A stretch of DNA of 64,000 nucleotides from Apricaphanius iberus. Taxonomy: Eukaryota; Chordata; Actinopteri; Cyprinodontiformes; Aphaniidae. Positions 1 to 11,396 of the stretch are shown here, one piece after another. The notes under the pieces are model-generated. The model was not told where the DNA came from. It ran no database searches and worked only from the letters and a program-made list of their open reading frames with translations. The stretch lies in assembly GCA_028564705.1 (NCBI GenBank), contig JAPXFQ010001297.1, positions 310,001-374,000 of the forward strand, read 5' to 3'. The position numbers were made by a program, and so were the translations under genes. The first letter of the stretch is position 1; the number at the start of each line of letters is the position of its first letter.

Positions 1-316
1 AACAAGACAGAGCAAACATATAGTTTAAGGAAAACATATTATGAAACATATCTGCAGTTCTATCAGGCTGTGAGAGATGCCGAGAGTTTAATTTTCAGCT
101 GATAACAAGAAGTCTGAAAGGAGTTGAGCAAAATTGCCCTATTTTATCCTTTTGAATGTTCTACCTCATTCTGGTGTGGAAATTATGGATTTGGAAATAT
201 TTGCAGCCTTTTGAGAACATCAAAGTTGAAGTAAAAGCTTAGATAGTATTAGCAAAGTTTAATTAAATCCGTAGCAGCTGTCTTTCCTCTTGTAAACAGA
301 TTGTATGCCAGCAGAG

Positions 317-338
317 ATACATACATACATACATACAT

Positions 339-403
<65 letters not shown>
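317..403. repeat. ATAC and AC microsatellite
   Basis: A run of ATAC tetramers passes directly into an AC dinucleotide run with one AAAC interruption. It forms one border of the repeat-derived segment that follows. Open frames across it are simple-sequence artefacts. Confidence 0.95.
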
Positions 404-406
<3 letters not shown>

Positions 407-683
407 TGGGTTTATATGTCTTGTGGGGACTTCTCATTGACATAATGTTTTCGTACCGCCTTACCCTAACCTTAACCATCAAAATTAATGCCTAACCCTG
501 ACCCTTACCCCAACCTAACCATAACCTAAGTGTAACCCTGACACTAAAACCAAATTTTAAGCCTCAAAAATTGCTTCAAACTTGTGGGGACCGGGATTTG
601 TCCCCACAAGGGAGGTCGGTCCCCACTTGGATAGTAAACTTCCAATTTTTGGTCCCCACAAAGATAGTAATACCAGGTCCACA
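404..683. repeat. Dispersed fish repeat with TGTGGGGAC motifs and telomere-like stretch
   Basis: The segment lies between two CA/ATAC microsatellites. The motif TGTGGGGAC and its reverse complement GTCCCCACA occur near both ends and twice in the middle, as in a MITE-like inverted repeat. Positions 461-545 hold degenerate CCCTAA/CCTTACC units that look telomere-like but are too irregular to be a telomere array. The arrangement resembles a dispersed repeat seen in many fish genomes; the family name is not certain. Confidence 0.45.
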
Positions 684-748
684 CACACCCACACACACAC
701 ACACACACATACACACATACATACATACATACATACATACATACATAC
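680..748. repeat. AC and ATAC microsatellite
   Basis: AC repeats pass into ATAC tetramers, the reverse order of the microsatellite at 317-403. The pair therefore brackets the repeat between them. Confidence 0.95.
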
Positions 749-1092
749 TCAAAGTTTGTATACTTAATGTTCAATTCTGATGTTGATTGAGACTACCAGA
801 TGTATCAATCTGCCTTTTCAGCTGCCACTCCTAATGGCCTTCACATATCTCTCCACACCCGTGTCCACTATTCTTTCCATTTCTGTCTCAGCTGAATGAC
901 TGTGTTCCATCCAAAGATCTAGCCCCATTTCCACCATTGGAAAAATTAGCTCTCCCATGGTCATGAGATATTAAGCCGGTTTAAAAGATAAATGTACAGA
1001 CTACAAAAATTTACTGAGCATTTTCAGATGTTTGTACAGTAATTATATCTATTCACAATAGGAAAACAGCAGATCCTGTTTCCATATATATC

Positions 1093-1144
<52 letters not shown>

Positions 1145-1827
1145 TTAAGTACCATAGTCAATAAAGTTGCACTGTGCAACAGGCTGTCATTTACGCAGCA
1201 CTGCATATGGTACATACCTTAGCTTGCCCAGGCCAAGATTTTTGATAATGACCTCAGCAGACTTGGGATAAGCTGATCTGGTAAATTGCGGGATCAGTTG
1301 CAATATCTTTAGCACAGTAAAACTAAAGTTGTTTTGGCTAAGAAAACAGGGACAAGATTAAAACCCTGCCATAAAGTGTATGCTGGGCTCAAATACTGTA
1401 TATTTTGCTCCTGCTGAATGGATTCTAAGTGGGTCTGCGCTAAATATGGATTTCGTTATGTAGGACCCACTTTGGTTGACTGAATACAATCCATATAAGT
1501 AAAACAAATTGGGTATCCTATACTGTATAAATAAGAAAACGTATTAGCATCATACTTATATAATATGAGACCAATATGTAACCCATAGATAACTCCTTAT
1601 GGGACGTGTTTTCCTACAGATTTAGACCCCACATGTATGGCCGTTAAATATTCACTAAGTCAGCATTGTGTCCCAAGGAATTGAGCATTATCAGTTTGAG
1701 TTGTTTTAAGCATCTAAAATCGGCTAAGGAGCAGACTAGCCTTCCACTGTTTTGAGTCTATCACAGAAACTTGACATCTGTCTATGACAGAAAAGGCAAC
1801 TGTTACTGATGGTAAAATTAACAAAAG
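749..1827. other. No gene seen; contains a TA microsatellite
   Basis: Only AT-rich unique-looking DNA is visible. A pure TA run sits at about 1095-1141. No splice-bounded open frame with recognisable protein content was found on either strand. Confidence 0.6.
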
Positions 1828-1919
1828 TCTATTGTAAAACACATTTAGTGGGTGTGATATCCACTAATATTTTTCTATTGTAAAACACATTTAGTGGGTG
1901 TGATATCCACTAATATTTT
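1828..1919. repeat. Perfect 46-bp tandem duplication
   Basis: Positions 1828-1873 and 1874-1919 are identical 46-bp units containing the palindrome-like GATATC. The lack of any difference suggests a recent duplication or an assembly artefact. Confidence 0.95.
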
Positions 1920-4208
1920 TGTTGCATTTGATGAACATGAGCATGTTCAGTTTCTGTTGTCAACTTTTCTACAGACTTACTTTTATATGAGGTTTTGTTT
2001 AAGCAGGGAATATGCTACTGGCAACTTCACAGAACTCCATCTCAATAAAATTCAAACTTTCCATCCCTGTAAGGTAAGAATCCACATTCTCTTGGCAGTA
2101 CACTCAGAGACTGGAGTTTTTATCAGGCTAGTCAAGGATAACCATAGTTGCTAACATAGAATGCTAAACACAGTTTAAAATGTATCCTCCAGTATGATTT
2201 TGTCTTTGATTGAAAAACAATTGCAAACCTGTTTACAGGTTCAGTAACAAACAAAATGGGGCGTTCTCTCGGCTCCAAATCTAAATTATTTTTACCTCTT
2301 AAGACCGGAGGGCAAGTAAAAATATTTTCAATCTGGTTCTCTTTCTAGAAATGAGAGTCAACTAAAAATAGTGCCTGTACGTCAAAGCTTTACTAAGGCG
2401 GAGATCAGATCAGCTACAAGATACCTATAGGTGCATCTCTACTTATCAAACAATGATTAAGCTACAAGCAAAAAAAAATGCAAGTATAACATGCTGTTAA
2501 AAAAAAAGTGCAAAAAGGTATTTCTGGTTTATAAACTACCTAAATAAAACAGTTTTTCGGTGGAATCCAAAGCCAGGGGCCATATATGTACCTGACGTGT
2601 GTGTTTCAAACTCAGCCCCACTTTTTCTAGTCTATCTATCTCAATGTCGGGAGCATTCGGCGGCCTATCACTATAGTGTCATTGTCTCGACGAATAGGAT
2701 TATAGGTCCCTATACCAGTTAACTTTGTTTGTGCTGCTGTAAACCAAGAGGTGATGTAAATTGTGTCTGTTTATTCCTGTGAGAATGACTTTTGTACTAA
2801 AACAAAAAAAGTTAAAAAAGAGAGCAAAAAAGTGGGGAAGTCTCACTTGTTCCTGTGAAAAATGTACAGGTGTTATTTTTTAAATATTATTATAATTGTT
2901 TTCTTCGTTTGTTTTTTTTGTTTTTTGCCGAGTCACTCAAGTTAAACAGCACACTGCACCGTCCTGTGTGCTTCTCCTCCTTATGTGTTTCCTTGCTTTC
3001 TATTTGTCATCCTCCTTCTCCATCTTTCCTGCTCCTTGCTTCTCTTTCCTTTCTCATCAGCCTGTGCTGCTGTTCTCTCTTTTCAATAAGCACACACAAA
3101 CACACACACACACACAGACACACACACATATATCTGTGTATTATTTTTCTCTCTTCCTTTGTGGAGCCCAAATGTTTTCTATGTGGTTATCAAACAATGC
3201 CAGACTGAAGCTGTTTATAAATACCATTAAACAGATAGTCTCCTCAAATGGCTGAGGTGGTCTTTGTTTGTTTGCCTGCCTTTGTTCGGGCAAGTGTGCA
3301 CATCTGTCTGAGTGTGTGGTTAATAGAAATACTTCTAAATGAGCCCTGAGGCTGCATGATAAGGCAATGAAAGGAAAGAAAATGGTAAGAAACGAACAGG
3401 CAATAAAAATATATAATTATATACGTGCATTCATCTGCTGCGAGGAGAAACAACATTAAGATTTAATAAGGATAGATGTTGCCCCACTCATGTCCTACTT
3501 TTGACCACACGCTGCAGCCTCATATGAAATATGCATCAAAGTGACTGTCAGCACACACACATTATACACACACCTGTCATGGTGTATCAGCTGAGAGGAT
3601 TAGGGGGAGGTGTCTGATGTCAGGTCAAGGTAAGGTCACATAAGGCAGTGGGATGTGATTGTTATCCCCTCATGCTTTATATTCATATGTTTTGTTTGTC
3701 AACAATGATGTCCACATGCCATCCAGCCTGAAAGCCAGTTGTGGTGTGGAGTGGACGTGGTACACCTCTGAGAAAGTATCACTGCTCTGTTTGTAAAAGA
3801 GGGGGAGAGAAAGAGAATGAGCGAGGATATAAAGACAGAGGGGTGCAGCTATCTGTGGAAGAAGCCTGTGAAGTAGTTATCAGGTCCAAACAGACCAGCA
3901 GCGGCTAGGGGAGTGGAAGCAAACGTAACATCAGTGTCCATGTGTGTCTTGGACCAATGCAAGGTGTGCAGCTTACAAGGGACTATCCATGTAGAGGTGC
4001 TTTCCAGAAAGGATGCTTGTTTTTGAAAACCAGAAGATTTAAACATCAATGCATAAAAACAAATCAAAATCAAGCTTAACATTGCTTTTGAAAGACAGCA
4101 ATTTAATTTCAGATATTAAAAAAACTAACAATAAAGATGTCACTACCTAGTATGTAAGTCTGCCAAATTAATTCTTACAGAAGCACTTTTCTTGTTTGAA
4201 TAAACACT
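1920..4208. other. No gene seen; CA microsatellite at 3091-3130
   Basis: AT-rich DNA with pyrimidine-rich tracts around 2930-3080 and an interrupted CA run at 3091-3130. Open frames here are short and compositionally biased, and none shows a recognisable domain. Confidence 0.55.
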
Positions 4209-5560
4209 GTAAAAAAATGTTGCCCCCCTTTTTGGATTTTTATTGTTTTGCTGCACCCAAATGTTTAAGAATAAACATATTTTAACATCAAAGAGGAATT
4301 TTGAAATAATCTCATATACTAATGAGGGGATAGGGACCTTATATCTCAACCAAACACAAATGTACAATATTTATTAAAAAAAATCTGTTGTTGAGCCACA
4401 GACACAAAGACTCAATAGAGCTGTAAAGAAGTTAGAGACTGAAGAGATCACAGGTGAGTCAAACTCTGAATGCCACTATCCTCTTAGAAGGTAAATCCGC
4501 TGCTTGGCTTTTGAGCTCATGAAACGTTGAATCTTTAGAAGAAAGTTCCAGGATCATTTCTATGCACCACTTGTTTAAAGGCAAATCTTATCTAATGGAC
4601 GAAGACCTGTTAAGAAGTTAGGCCAGGGTCAGAAACACAGGAAGATAGTGAGGTGATCATGTATAGGGTGAGCGGATGATGAAGGTCAAAATCCATGTCT
4701 GTGGTCTGTGTCCAGAATGCAAAGCTGAATGTAGATTCCAACCGGGGCAAGATAGAAGAATTAGATCCAAAGGGCAGAAGCAAGGTCATAACCAGGAGAT
4801 CAAACATTGGCAAGAAAGTAACACTATACATCTACACAAATAATTGCTACTAACAATATGGCAAGATGCCTGTAGCTGGAGGAAACTTAAATACAGCAGA
4901 ACAAAGGTGGGAGGCAGCGGAGCAACAAGCAGATACAGGTTGGGTGAATAAACTGATCACCGTTGAAATGTAAGAGAGGGATGGAAATAAACAACCTGAA
5001 ACATTACAAATAATTGTAAAGAAGTATTTAACCAAGCTGAATCTATATAAAAAAATATTTTCCCATGAAGCTAATAACTGATTGTGCCACCCTTACTGGC
5101 CACATCAATAATTTGACCCACTGTTGTTTGAAGATAGACATTTAATTTACCTACTGTACAATGGAGGGTTTTTTAGTATTGACAGCCGGTACAAGGTCAC
5201 GTCCCAGCATCACCGTCAGATTTAAGAAAGAGGGGGATATGTTGGTAGGGTTCTGATCAATGTTCTGCTCCATAATCTAAATGACCTTGAGACGAAGGTC
5301 AGACATGCTGATGGCTATACATTTTCCTTTAAAATGTGCTGTTAGAGCACATGATTCATGGTTTTAATCAGATACTGCATACCATGCAGGTTCTGAAGCA
5401 GCAAAGGGAGACCAAGACCATAATACTGGTGGAAAAATGTCATTTTCCTGAATTTTATTAGTTGTACACCAGATGTAACAGGATGCAGATGATCCAAAAA
5501 GTTTCCCTTTTCTCCCACCAGTAATTATTGTGTTTACTTTTGTTCTTTATCAAATTAAAA
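4209..5560 (-). mobile_element. Decayed Tc1-like DNA transposon, interrupted
   Basis: Read on the minus strand this resembles a common fish Tc1-like family. The recognisable stretches are the terminal segment near 4209-4380, the GTGCCACCCTTA-type segment near 5077, a segment near 5160 corresponding to the transposase N-terminal region, and a segment near 5385-5510 corresponding to the transposase middle (an ELFG-like motif region). The frame is destroyed by substitutions and deletions, and the C-terminal catalytic part is missing. A block at about 4433-5014 interrupts it. The assignment rests on remembered family sequence, not a search. Confidence 0.55.
4433..5014. mobile_element. Insertion within the Tc1-like remnant
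   Basis: The 11-base string TGTAAAGAAGT occurs at 4422-4432 and again at 5015-5025, on both sides of a block with no similarity to the surrounding Tc1-like element. This looks like a target-site duplication around a later insertion. The inserted block has short CAGGAAG/CAGGTTGGG-type motifs but no ORF and no identified family. Confidence 0.45.
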
Positions 5561-6464
5561 GACTGGTTGATTGTTTGAAAAATGTTTTATTTTTTATGTA
5601 TTTAAAAAAAATTAACAGAAGAGATTTTTAAAGGGACATACCTTTTCACAATATCGGAAGCAGGAAGTTAATGCAACATTTTTACAAAAAGATAATTTTA
5701 TGTATGGGTCCAGAAGTGAGTTATTGTGTTACACACAGTATTGTTTTGTTTCTCTGATAACAATAAATTCGACTATCATTTTAACCTAATTATTAAAATA
5801 GATAAAAAATAATTTTGTACTTAAGTGTACATGTCTTTTAAAACCTAATTTCATATAAAATAGGATGAATGATCAAGAAGCTTATGTTGGCACTGAGTTT
5901 AGTTTTGAAAGATTTAGGTTCCAAACAACAAATATAAATTGTAAATAAATTGTAAATTGTAAGTTTTAAAATAGACTTGTATAAACTTAATCCAAATAAA
6001 CTTAGTCTAAACGGTTAACCCACAAAAGATTGCACAGTGTTATGGGCATATAAAGATACAATTAAAATATCGTAAAAAACAATTGTTGAGTGGCAAATCA
6101 TTATTCAAAATATGTGCGAAAATAACAATGTATAGAACCTGATCAAACCTGTTCAAATCTTTCCTGGTAAAGGCATCAATGGTCCTTAAAATGAACAGCC
6201 ATCTCTTGATAGACTTGGATTGCATCAACAGCTTCCTATATATAAAATACCCTGTTCCTGACATCTTAAAAGTTTTCTTTGAAATCAACTGCTTGAAGTC
6301 TGGAAGAAATTGAAAATCGAATAAATAATTTATTTTTCTGTGATGCTTTGCAAGAATACTACTGCATCTGTCTTCAGCAGTGCTGTTGAGACTCTGCTTT
6401 TAGTCCTTTTTGGCTTTTTGACATAAAGTTTTTCTTGCTCCCGAATGAAAATATTTCTTCAAGC
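5561..6464. other. No gene seen
   Basis: AT-rich sequence with no recognisable coding or repeat structure. Confidence 0.5.
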
Positions 6465-7064
6465 CAAGATGCTAGGCAATAAGAACAACCATGGGAGCCA
6501 ACAATACCCACCATGGGAAAGACGGTTGGAGGCTAATATCAAAGTAGCTTGGAGAGGCCCAGAGAGGTGCAATGAAATGACTAATACCAAAGAGGTACAA
6601 CCAGATGTCCATACCTGAAGCACTCGAAACTGCCAAACAAAGATTCCAAGACTTGGCCAGCTGACTAAAGAGGTTACAAAAAAAAATGAAGCTAGAAGAA
6701 TTTACGCTCAGTGGCAGGGCAATAGTAGCAGAGTAGACCCACCAATGCTGGAAACGGAAAGATACTGGAAGAGCATATGGGAAAAGGAGGCAACACATAA
6801 CAGCAGTGCTCAATGGCTGGTGTCTCAGAGAGGAGCCCAGCAGCATTCCTGAACAGAACCTAGTTAGCATCACAGTGGCAGACATCCAAGAAAGAGTCTA
6901 AGGTATAAAAACCTGGACAGCACCAGGCCCCTCCATGCACAAATGTGCATGTAGGCCGTACAGAAGGAGGCCAACTGATGAGCGTGAGAGGCACTATCCA
7001 GGATGAAACATCCATACTCCTTGAGTATATCAAGGACAAGGCTTCAACGGATGACATATGCCCC
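6465..7064 (+). pseudogene. R4/Dong-type LINE fragment (N-terminal and pre-RT part)
   Basis: Conceptual translation in shifting frames gives stretches typical of the fish R4/Dong (Rex6-like) LINE polyprotein. These include PPWERRLEANIK near 6510, YAQWQGNSSRVDPP near 6705-6750, ETERYWKSIWEKEATHN near 6755-6800 and QDETSILLEYIKDKA near 6990-7040. Several stops and frameshifts break the frame, and the catalytic reverse-transcriptase core is absent. Homologous downstream sequence reappears at 10,545-11,300 in the same orientation, so the two fragments may be one element split by later events. This family uses a restriction-like endonuclease. The identification is from recognised family motifs. 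Confidence 0.6.
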
Positions 7065-7950
7065 TTTTCCACTAGGGTCGCTTTAGACCCTTAACAGTAC
7101 AGCATGGTACGGTCTAGAACGGGTAGGTTGTGTTTCCAATATAGTTTCAGAAGAACCGTAGTGGGTGAGGACATGGATGGGCTTAGCTTAACAAAAGCTC
7201 CAGCAAAAAGCAGTCTCAAAAAAAGTCATCATGACAACACAGATCCCTTTAAACATTAAAATAATTTAGACTCACCTCGCATCTCTCAGACATCAATCTG
7301 TTCATGCCTCCAGCTCCTGATCTGTGTTTTTCTTACCAGTACTAATCTAAAAAGTTGTAGTCAACCACCTTGCAACTGATTCAGCTCTCTGATCACCGCA
7401 GAGACATCCTGCCTCTCTGCTGCTATACTGGCTTCTCCCTCCCCAACAACAGGGGCCGGCTTCTCCGTCTATCATACACCGAAATGGCTTGCTACCGCTA
7501 TCTGATGGAAGCCTCCTTCAACCTGCGTTTGGAGGCAGATAACAGCGCCGGTCTTGCTCCAGAGCTCTGATCACCGCTGAGACCTCCAGGTTTTCGGCTC
7601 CTACCATTGGCTACCAGCCTTCTTCCTCCCCTCACTGCAGGCTCACAGTGGTTTTCTGTTTTGTTTCACAGACCAGCTTCGCTGCTCCAGGCGATATCCC
7701 CGATCGCAGCGTCATTCCTCTTGGCGACCTGACAAAAATCTGCCATCACAGTTTTCCGATGTCTTAGATACCGAAGCTGTAGCCCATATCAATGTTCATT
7801 CTCCTCATCACCTTTCGGCTTCAGCTTTATCACAGCCCTTTTTAAACGCTCTAAAGCAGTTTATAAAGATCTCAGTTTTTTAGTTGTTTTTTTATGGAGC
7901 TAAATCAAGCGTTGAATTATCGGACTAAGCCTTGCCCCCTGTGGAAAGCA
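7065..7950. other. Repeat-derived segment without an intact gene
   Basis: It begins with CCCCTTTTCCACTAGGG at about 7069, a motif that often marks the end of a fish hAT-like MITE, followed by GGTACGGTC-type motifs. A 66-codon open frame at 7370-7570 continues in translation as a proline/serine-rich sequence but has no recognisable domain. No intact gene can be supported. Confidence 0.35.
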
Positions 7951-8446
7951 AAGTCCCAGTTTACATGTCATTCAGAAGATCAAATTATTAAATGAAGTAC
8001 GCTCGACTCCTCGATGATAGATGGCGACATGTGCGCCTACGTGTTAGCCTAGTAGCTGTTAGCTTCCAGCTGCATTCAGGCAGCAAAATGAGGCTGGCGG
8101 GAGTGAAGCAGACGGAGTTAAAGTATGATATTCAGTCACAATGCATTGCCTCTTCATAAGTCCAAACATGCACTGATTGGTGGCTTAAGTTTTTCTTGAC
8201 GCCACAACTGTTGCAGGGTCAGATTTCCGGCTCTCCTAACTTCCCGAGGGGGTATGAGGCGGGGGGCTGGTTGCAGAGAAATCCGATTCCAAATCACATT
8301 ATCTGGGTACTTTTGTCGAGCTTCTGAAACTAGTTCAGTTCGACTCAAGCCGGACTAAGGTGTATGCATGCATTTTCAGAGTCTGATTTCAGTCGGACAA
8401 AGGTAATAATTCGACTTCCTCTTGCTGCATGTAAACGTACTGACCG
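7951..8446. mobile_element. Putative MITE with imperfect inverted ends
   Basis: The left end carries AGTCCCAGTTTACATG and the right end CATGTAAACGTACTGAC, which pair as imperfect inverted repeats about 0.5 kb apart. The interior has no coding capacity. I could not define a target-site duplication, so the borders are approximate. Confidence 0.4.
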
Positions 8447-8598
8447 TCAATAAGAATTGAGAGAAAAGGTTATTTTGTGATTGTGCAAGCCCAGTGCCTC
8501 TCACTTTTTTTAAATCAAAATATTGGAAACCCACTGAGCAGTTTGTATACTGATCAGGGAGAGCAGCTGCAGAACAAAGGCACGGTAAGGAAGGCTTT

Positions 8599-8706
8599 AC
8601 CCTTCCAGTCCAAACAGAGGGAAAACAACTCTTTCAGTTCACACAGAGGGAGAACTGGATCCTTTCAGCTGCCGCCGAGGGAGAACTTGACCCTTCCAGT
8701 CCATGC
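8599..8706. repeat. Degenerate 30-bp tandem repeat, about 3.5 copies
   Basis: Units starting near 8599, 8629, 8659 and 8690 share a core of CCTTYCAGTYC followed by CAGAGGGARAAC. Spacing is close to 30 bp. The repeat is in a GC-richer block and lies inside an open frame of 141 codons at 8477-8902 that has no recognised domain. Confidence 0.6.
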
Positions 8707-9195
8707 ATCGACAGCGTTCCTCTTTCAGGTATGCTCCTCCTTAGCAGGGCTCCTCCTGCCCCTGGAACATAAACAGAACTTCCACCAGCTCACTGTTGCC
8801 AGACATCACAGCCATCACTCTTCCTGGTGTCAGGCACTTCACAGCTCCACCGTATTCTACTCATACACCAAGCAGAGCTCCTCGCTCTGCTGCTGCATGT
8901 AGTCCGGAAAGTGTCAGGCTGATGTCACTGCCGGTGCAAAGTTGCTGCTCTGGCTTTTGTTCTGGTGTTATAGTCTGCTGCTGATTCAATTCAGAGCTGC
9001 TCCTCTTATAACCTGGATCTAAGCAGTTGCATCCTCACGCACGGGTGTTGATAATTACCGTAATCCAGCACAGGTACATGTTTACATGCATCACTTGTAC
9101 AAAACCAAAACACTGCACACGTTTACTAATAAACTTCAAAAGAAAGCATGCATACATATATGTATACACACACGCAGAAACAAACATTAGAAAGA
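8707..9195. other. No gene seen
   Basis: A block of mixed composition with no supportable gene. It is followed by the 3' end of the non-autonomous LINE on the minus strand. Confidence 0.45.
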
Positions 9196-10440
9196 GAATT
9201 AGAATCAGCTTTAATGGCCAAGTATGACAAACATACAAGGAATTTGCAGTATACAGTACGACCTGTCCAAGATCATGGCATACAACAACAACAACAAACA
9301 GATCCAGGTCACTGTTGGGCATGCAGCCACCGAGCGGCGCTCCCATGTATGAATAGATAAGATCAGATACATGTCGTTGGGGGGGGGGGTCCACTGTGGG
9401 GGAAAGAACCGTTCAAATGTGTTTTGATCCTTAGTCAAGAGTCAAAAAACAGGTAATAGAAAAAAACCACGCCTAAACCTTTAAGCACATATTCAGACAT
9501 TAACATTGACACATCAGGAGGGATGAGCTCCAGTCCACAGGCTAACGCGCTGCCATCGCGGTGCGCTGTTATCCACATTCCTGGTGCAGGAGAGAGCCTT
9601 AGGATACAGCGAGACGGTGTGTGTGTGTTAGTGTGTGTGTCTGAATCCATGTCAGTGTGTGCGTCAGTAGATGCCGGTGTACGGGGGGGAGGATACTCTG
9701 TTTACATTCCTTTCACGGGCATTTGATTGTGGACCAAGTCGAAGGTCTTCATGGGAACCAAAACAATAATTATTTAGATAACAGGGAGAACAAATTTCCT
9801 CTCTACACCTTCAGTCTGTCAGCGGTTTCTTTTATAGTCTAATTCAACCAAATTAAATTCCAGATTACTCCATTAATTTCCAGTTGCACCAATCCGCACT
9901 GACAGTTTCTCCAAGTCCGATGACAATCGCAAGTGAGTCCCAAAGCGCCAGCTAGATCGCCTCTTGCAGCGTCTAGCCTGTGCTCAAGCTCACCAAGCGT
10001 GAGGTTCTGAGTTCCATCAGCATGAATCTGCGCTTCACACTGCTCCTTCAGCCTTCTAATCGCTTCCAGAACTGACTCGAATTTTGGCATGTGTTGCTCC
10101 ATTTTGCCGCAGATCCAGTACATGCCCATTCCAATCAGCAGGAACCCGATCCACATAAATCCAAATAGCCAAGTATCTTCCATAACCCGGATGCCCTTTT
10201 CCGGCGCTTCGTAGAGTGAGTAGATTTTATCAATAGCATTCAGACACCAGCTGACCTTTTCCATCTTTCGCTTATTCAGTTTTGGTTCTGAGAAAAATTC
10301 AAAAAAGACACTCCAGATAGAGGCACAGGACACAGAGCAGTGGGATAAGACACAGGAGGAGATGGGAGAGAAAAAGCGTGCGTCCTCGCTGAGAGCCACC
10401 ATTACACATGATTCCTCCAACCCCTGTGACACAAACGCTA
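9196..10440 (-). mobile_element. Short non-autonomous LINE-like element with its own ORF
   Basis: Read on the minus strand, it ends at about 9196 with a tail (TTGGCCATTAAAGCTGATTC) matching the 3' ends of the two full-length L2-type LINEs at 33.5 and 59.0 kb. Upstream of the tail is about 1 kb unrelated to those LINEs' reverse transcriptase, containing one ORF of about 190 codons. The layout suggests a parasite of the L2 machinery that shares only its 3' recognition tail. The 5' border near 10,440 is inferred from where the ORF begins and R4-like sequence starts nearby. Confidence 0.6.
9839..10402 (-). CDS. Small membrane/coiled-coil protein of the non-autonomous LINE
   Basis: This is a continuous minus-strand frame of about 187 codons from the first ATG; the frame is open about 30 bases further upstream to a GTG near 10,432. 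The N-terminal 40 residues are Ser/Cys/Phe-rich. A hydrophobic segment of about 20 residues (FGFMWIGFLLIGMGMYWICG) looks like a transmembrane helix. It is followed by a likely coiled coil (KFESVLEAIRRLKEQCEAQI) and a Cys-rich end (CDCHRTWRNCQC). I do not recognise the family. It could be an ORF1-type accessory protein retained after loss of ORF2, or an unrelated captured gene. The LINE tail downstream ties it to a retroelement. No stop or frameshift interrupts it. Confidence 0.55.
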   Translation of the reverse strand: MVALSEDARFFSPISSCVLSHCSVSCASIWSVFFEFFSEPKLNKRKMEKVSWCLNAIDKIYSLYEAPEKGIRVMEDTWLFGFMWIGFLLIGMGMYWICGKMEQHMPKFESVLEAIRRLKEQCEAQIHADGTQNLTLGELEHRLDAARGDLAGALGLTCDCHRTWRNCQCGLVQLEINGVIWNLIWLN

Positions 10441-10544
10441 CAGAAAGGAGGAGTCAGGACGCCTGGTCAGAGGGGAGATTATACCAACTCCCCCACCAGA
10501 GATGTTTCCAGGATTTCCTACTTTCACCTTCGGAATATTGATAC

Positions 10545-11300
10545 CACAGGACACCACAGAGAGAGTCATCCTGGCAGCACAAGAGCAGGCTCTGACCACC
10601 AGATTGATAGAGGCTAAGATCTACCACACCAGACAAGACCAAAGGTGTAGACCAGGGGTCCTCAAATTCAGGCCTCAAGGGCCGGTGCCCTACCAGTTTT
10701 AGATGTGTCTCTGCTCCAACACAGCTGATTCAAATTGTCCAACTTCCTACTCAGCATGGCAAAGTTCTGCAGAGGTTCTACTAAAACCTGCAGGAACTGG
10801 CCATCAAGGCCTGGATTTGGAGATCCCTTGTGTAGACTGTGCAAAGAGACATCTCAGACAATCCAGCACATAGCAGTAGGGTGTAAAATGTTTGCAGGGA
10901 AAGTATACATGGAATGTCATAACCAAGTGGGTGGCATAGGATACAGAATATCCTGTGGGACTTTCAGATCCAGACAGACAGGATGGCAATGGCAAACCAA
11001 TCAGACATTGTGGTGGTTGATAAACAGCAGACGAAAGCAGTTGTGGTGGATGTGACAATACCAAATGATGGTAACATCAATATTAAGGAACACGAGAAAC
11101 TTAAGAAATACCAAGGGCTCAGAGAGGTGCTATAGAAGCCTTGGAAGGTGAAGGTGACAGTAGTACAGCAGATTCCTGGAAGAACCTCAGACATGTCAGT
11201 CCAGAATAGTACAGTACATGGGAGGGCAAAGATACTGCGCACATTTCGGTGCCTTATTTCAGTTTTTATTTTATTTTTTCGGGAGTTGTCAAGCACTGTG
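10545..11300 (+). pseudogene. R4/Dong-type LINE C-terminal region with restriction-like endonuclease
   Basis: Translation gives the conserved C-terminal region of the R4/Dong-type LINE protein. ILAAQEQALTTRLIEAKIYH leads to the zinc-knuckle motif CRLCKE...H...C near 10,840-10,890. LWDFQIQTDR follows, then NQSDIVVVDKQQTKAVVVDV near 10,997-11,055, which corresponds to the PD-(D/E)xK core of the restriction-like endonuclease. After that come TIPNDGNI, HEKLKKYQGLRE and VQNSTVHGRAKIL. A stop (TAG near 11,133), frame changes and a MITE insertion at 10,653-10,829 destroy it. The family normally cuts a specific target with this nuclease; this copy cannot. Confidence 0.75.
10653..10829. mobile_element. 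hAT-type MITE inside the R4 LINE
   Basis: A 177-bp insertion with inverted ends (CAGGGGTCCTCAAATTCAGG at left; its diverged reverse complement at right), flanked by the duplication GTGTAGAC at 10,645-10,652 and 10,830-10,837. Skipping the insertion and one duplication copy restores the reading frame through the LINE zinc knuckle (RCRLCKE), which confirms the borders. The 8-bp duplication fits hAT elements. Confidence 0.85.
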
Positions 11301-11396
11301 GATTCTAGGCATGCCATCAGCCAAAAGCAATGCCCTAGGCTATATCACCAGAAAAGGTAAACATGGCTATCTTCCTGCAAAAAGCCTGCTAAAAGT

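Noticed and set aside
461..545. Telomere-like CCCTAA repeats
   Set aside because: Units are irregular and short, and adjoin a dispersed repeat; not a chromosome end.
249..774. Several open frames over CA/ATAC runs
   Set aside because: Translations are His/Thr/Val/Cys dipeptide repeats caused by microsatellites.
1894..2154. 86-codon frame as a possible gene
   Set aside because: No domain, no splice or start context of note, and it starts in a tandem duplication.
2855..3255. Two overlapping frames of about 118 codons
   Set aside because: Both arise from a pyrimidine-rich tract and a CA microsatellite.
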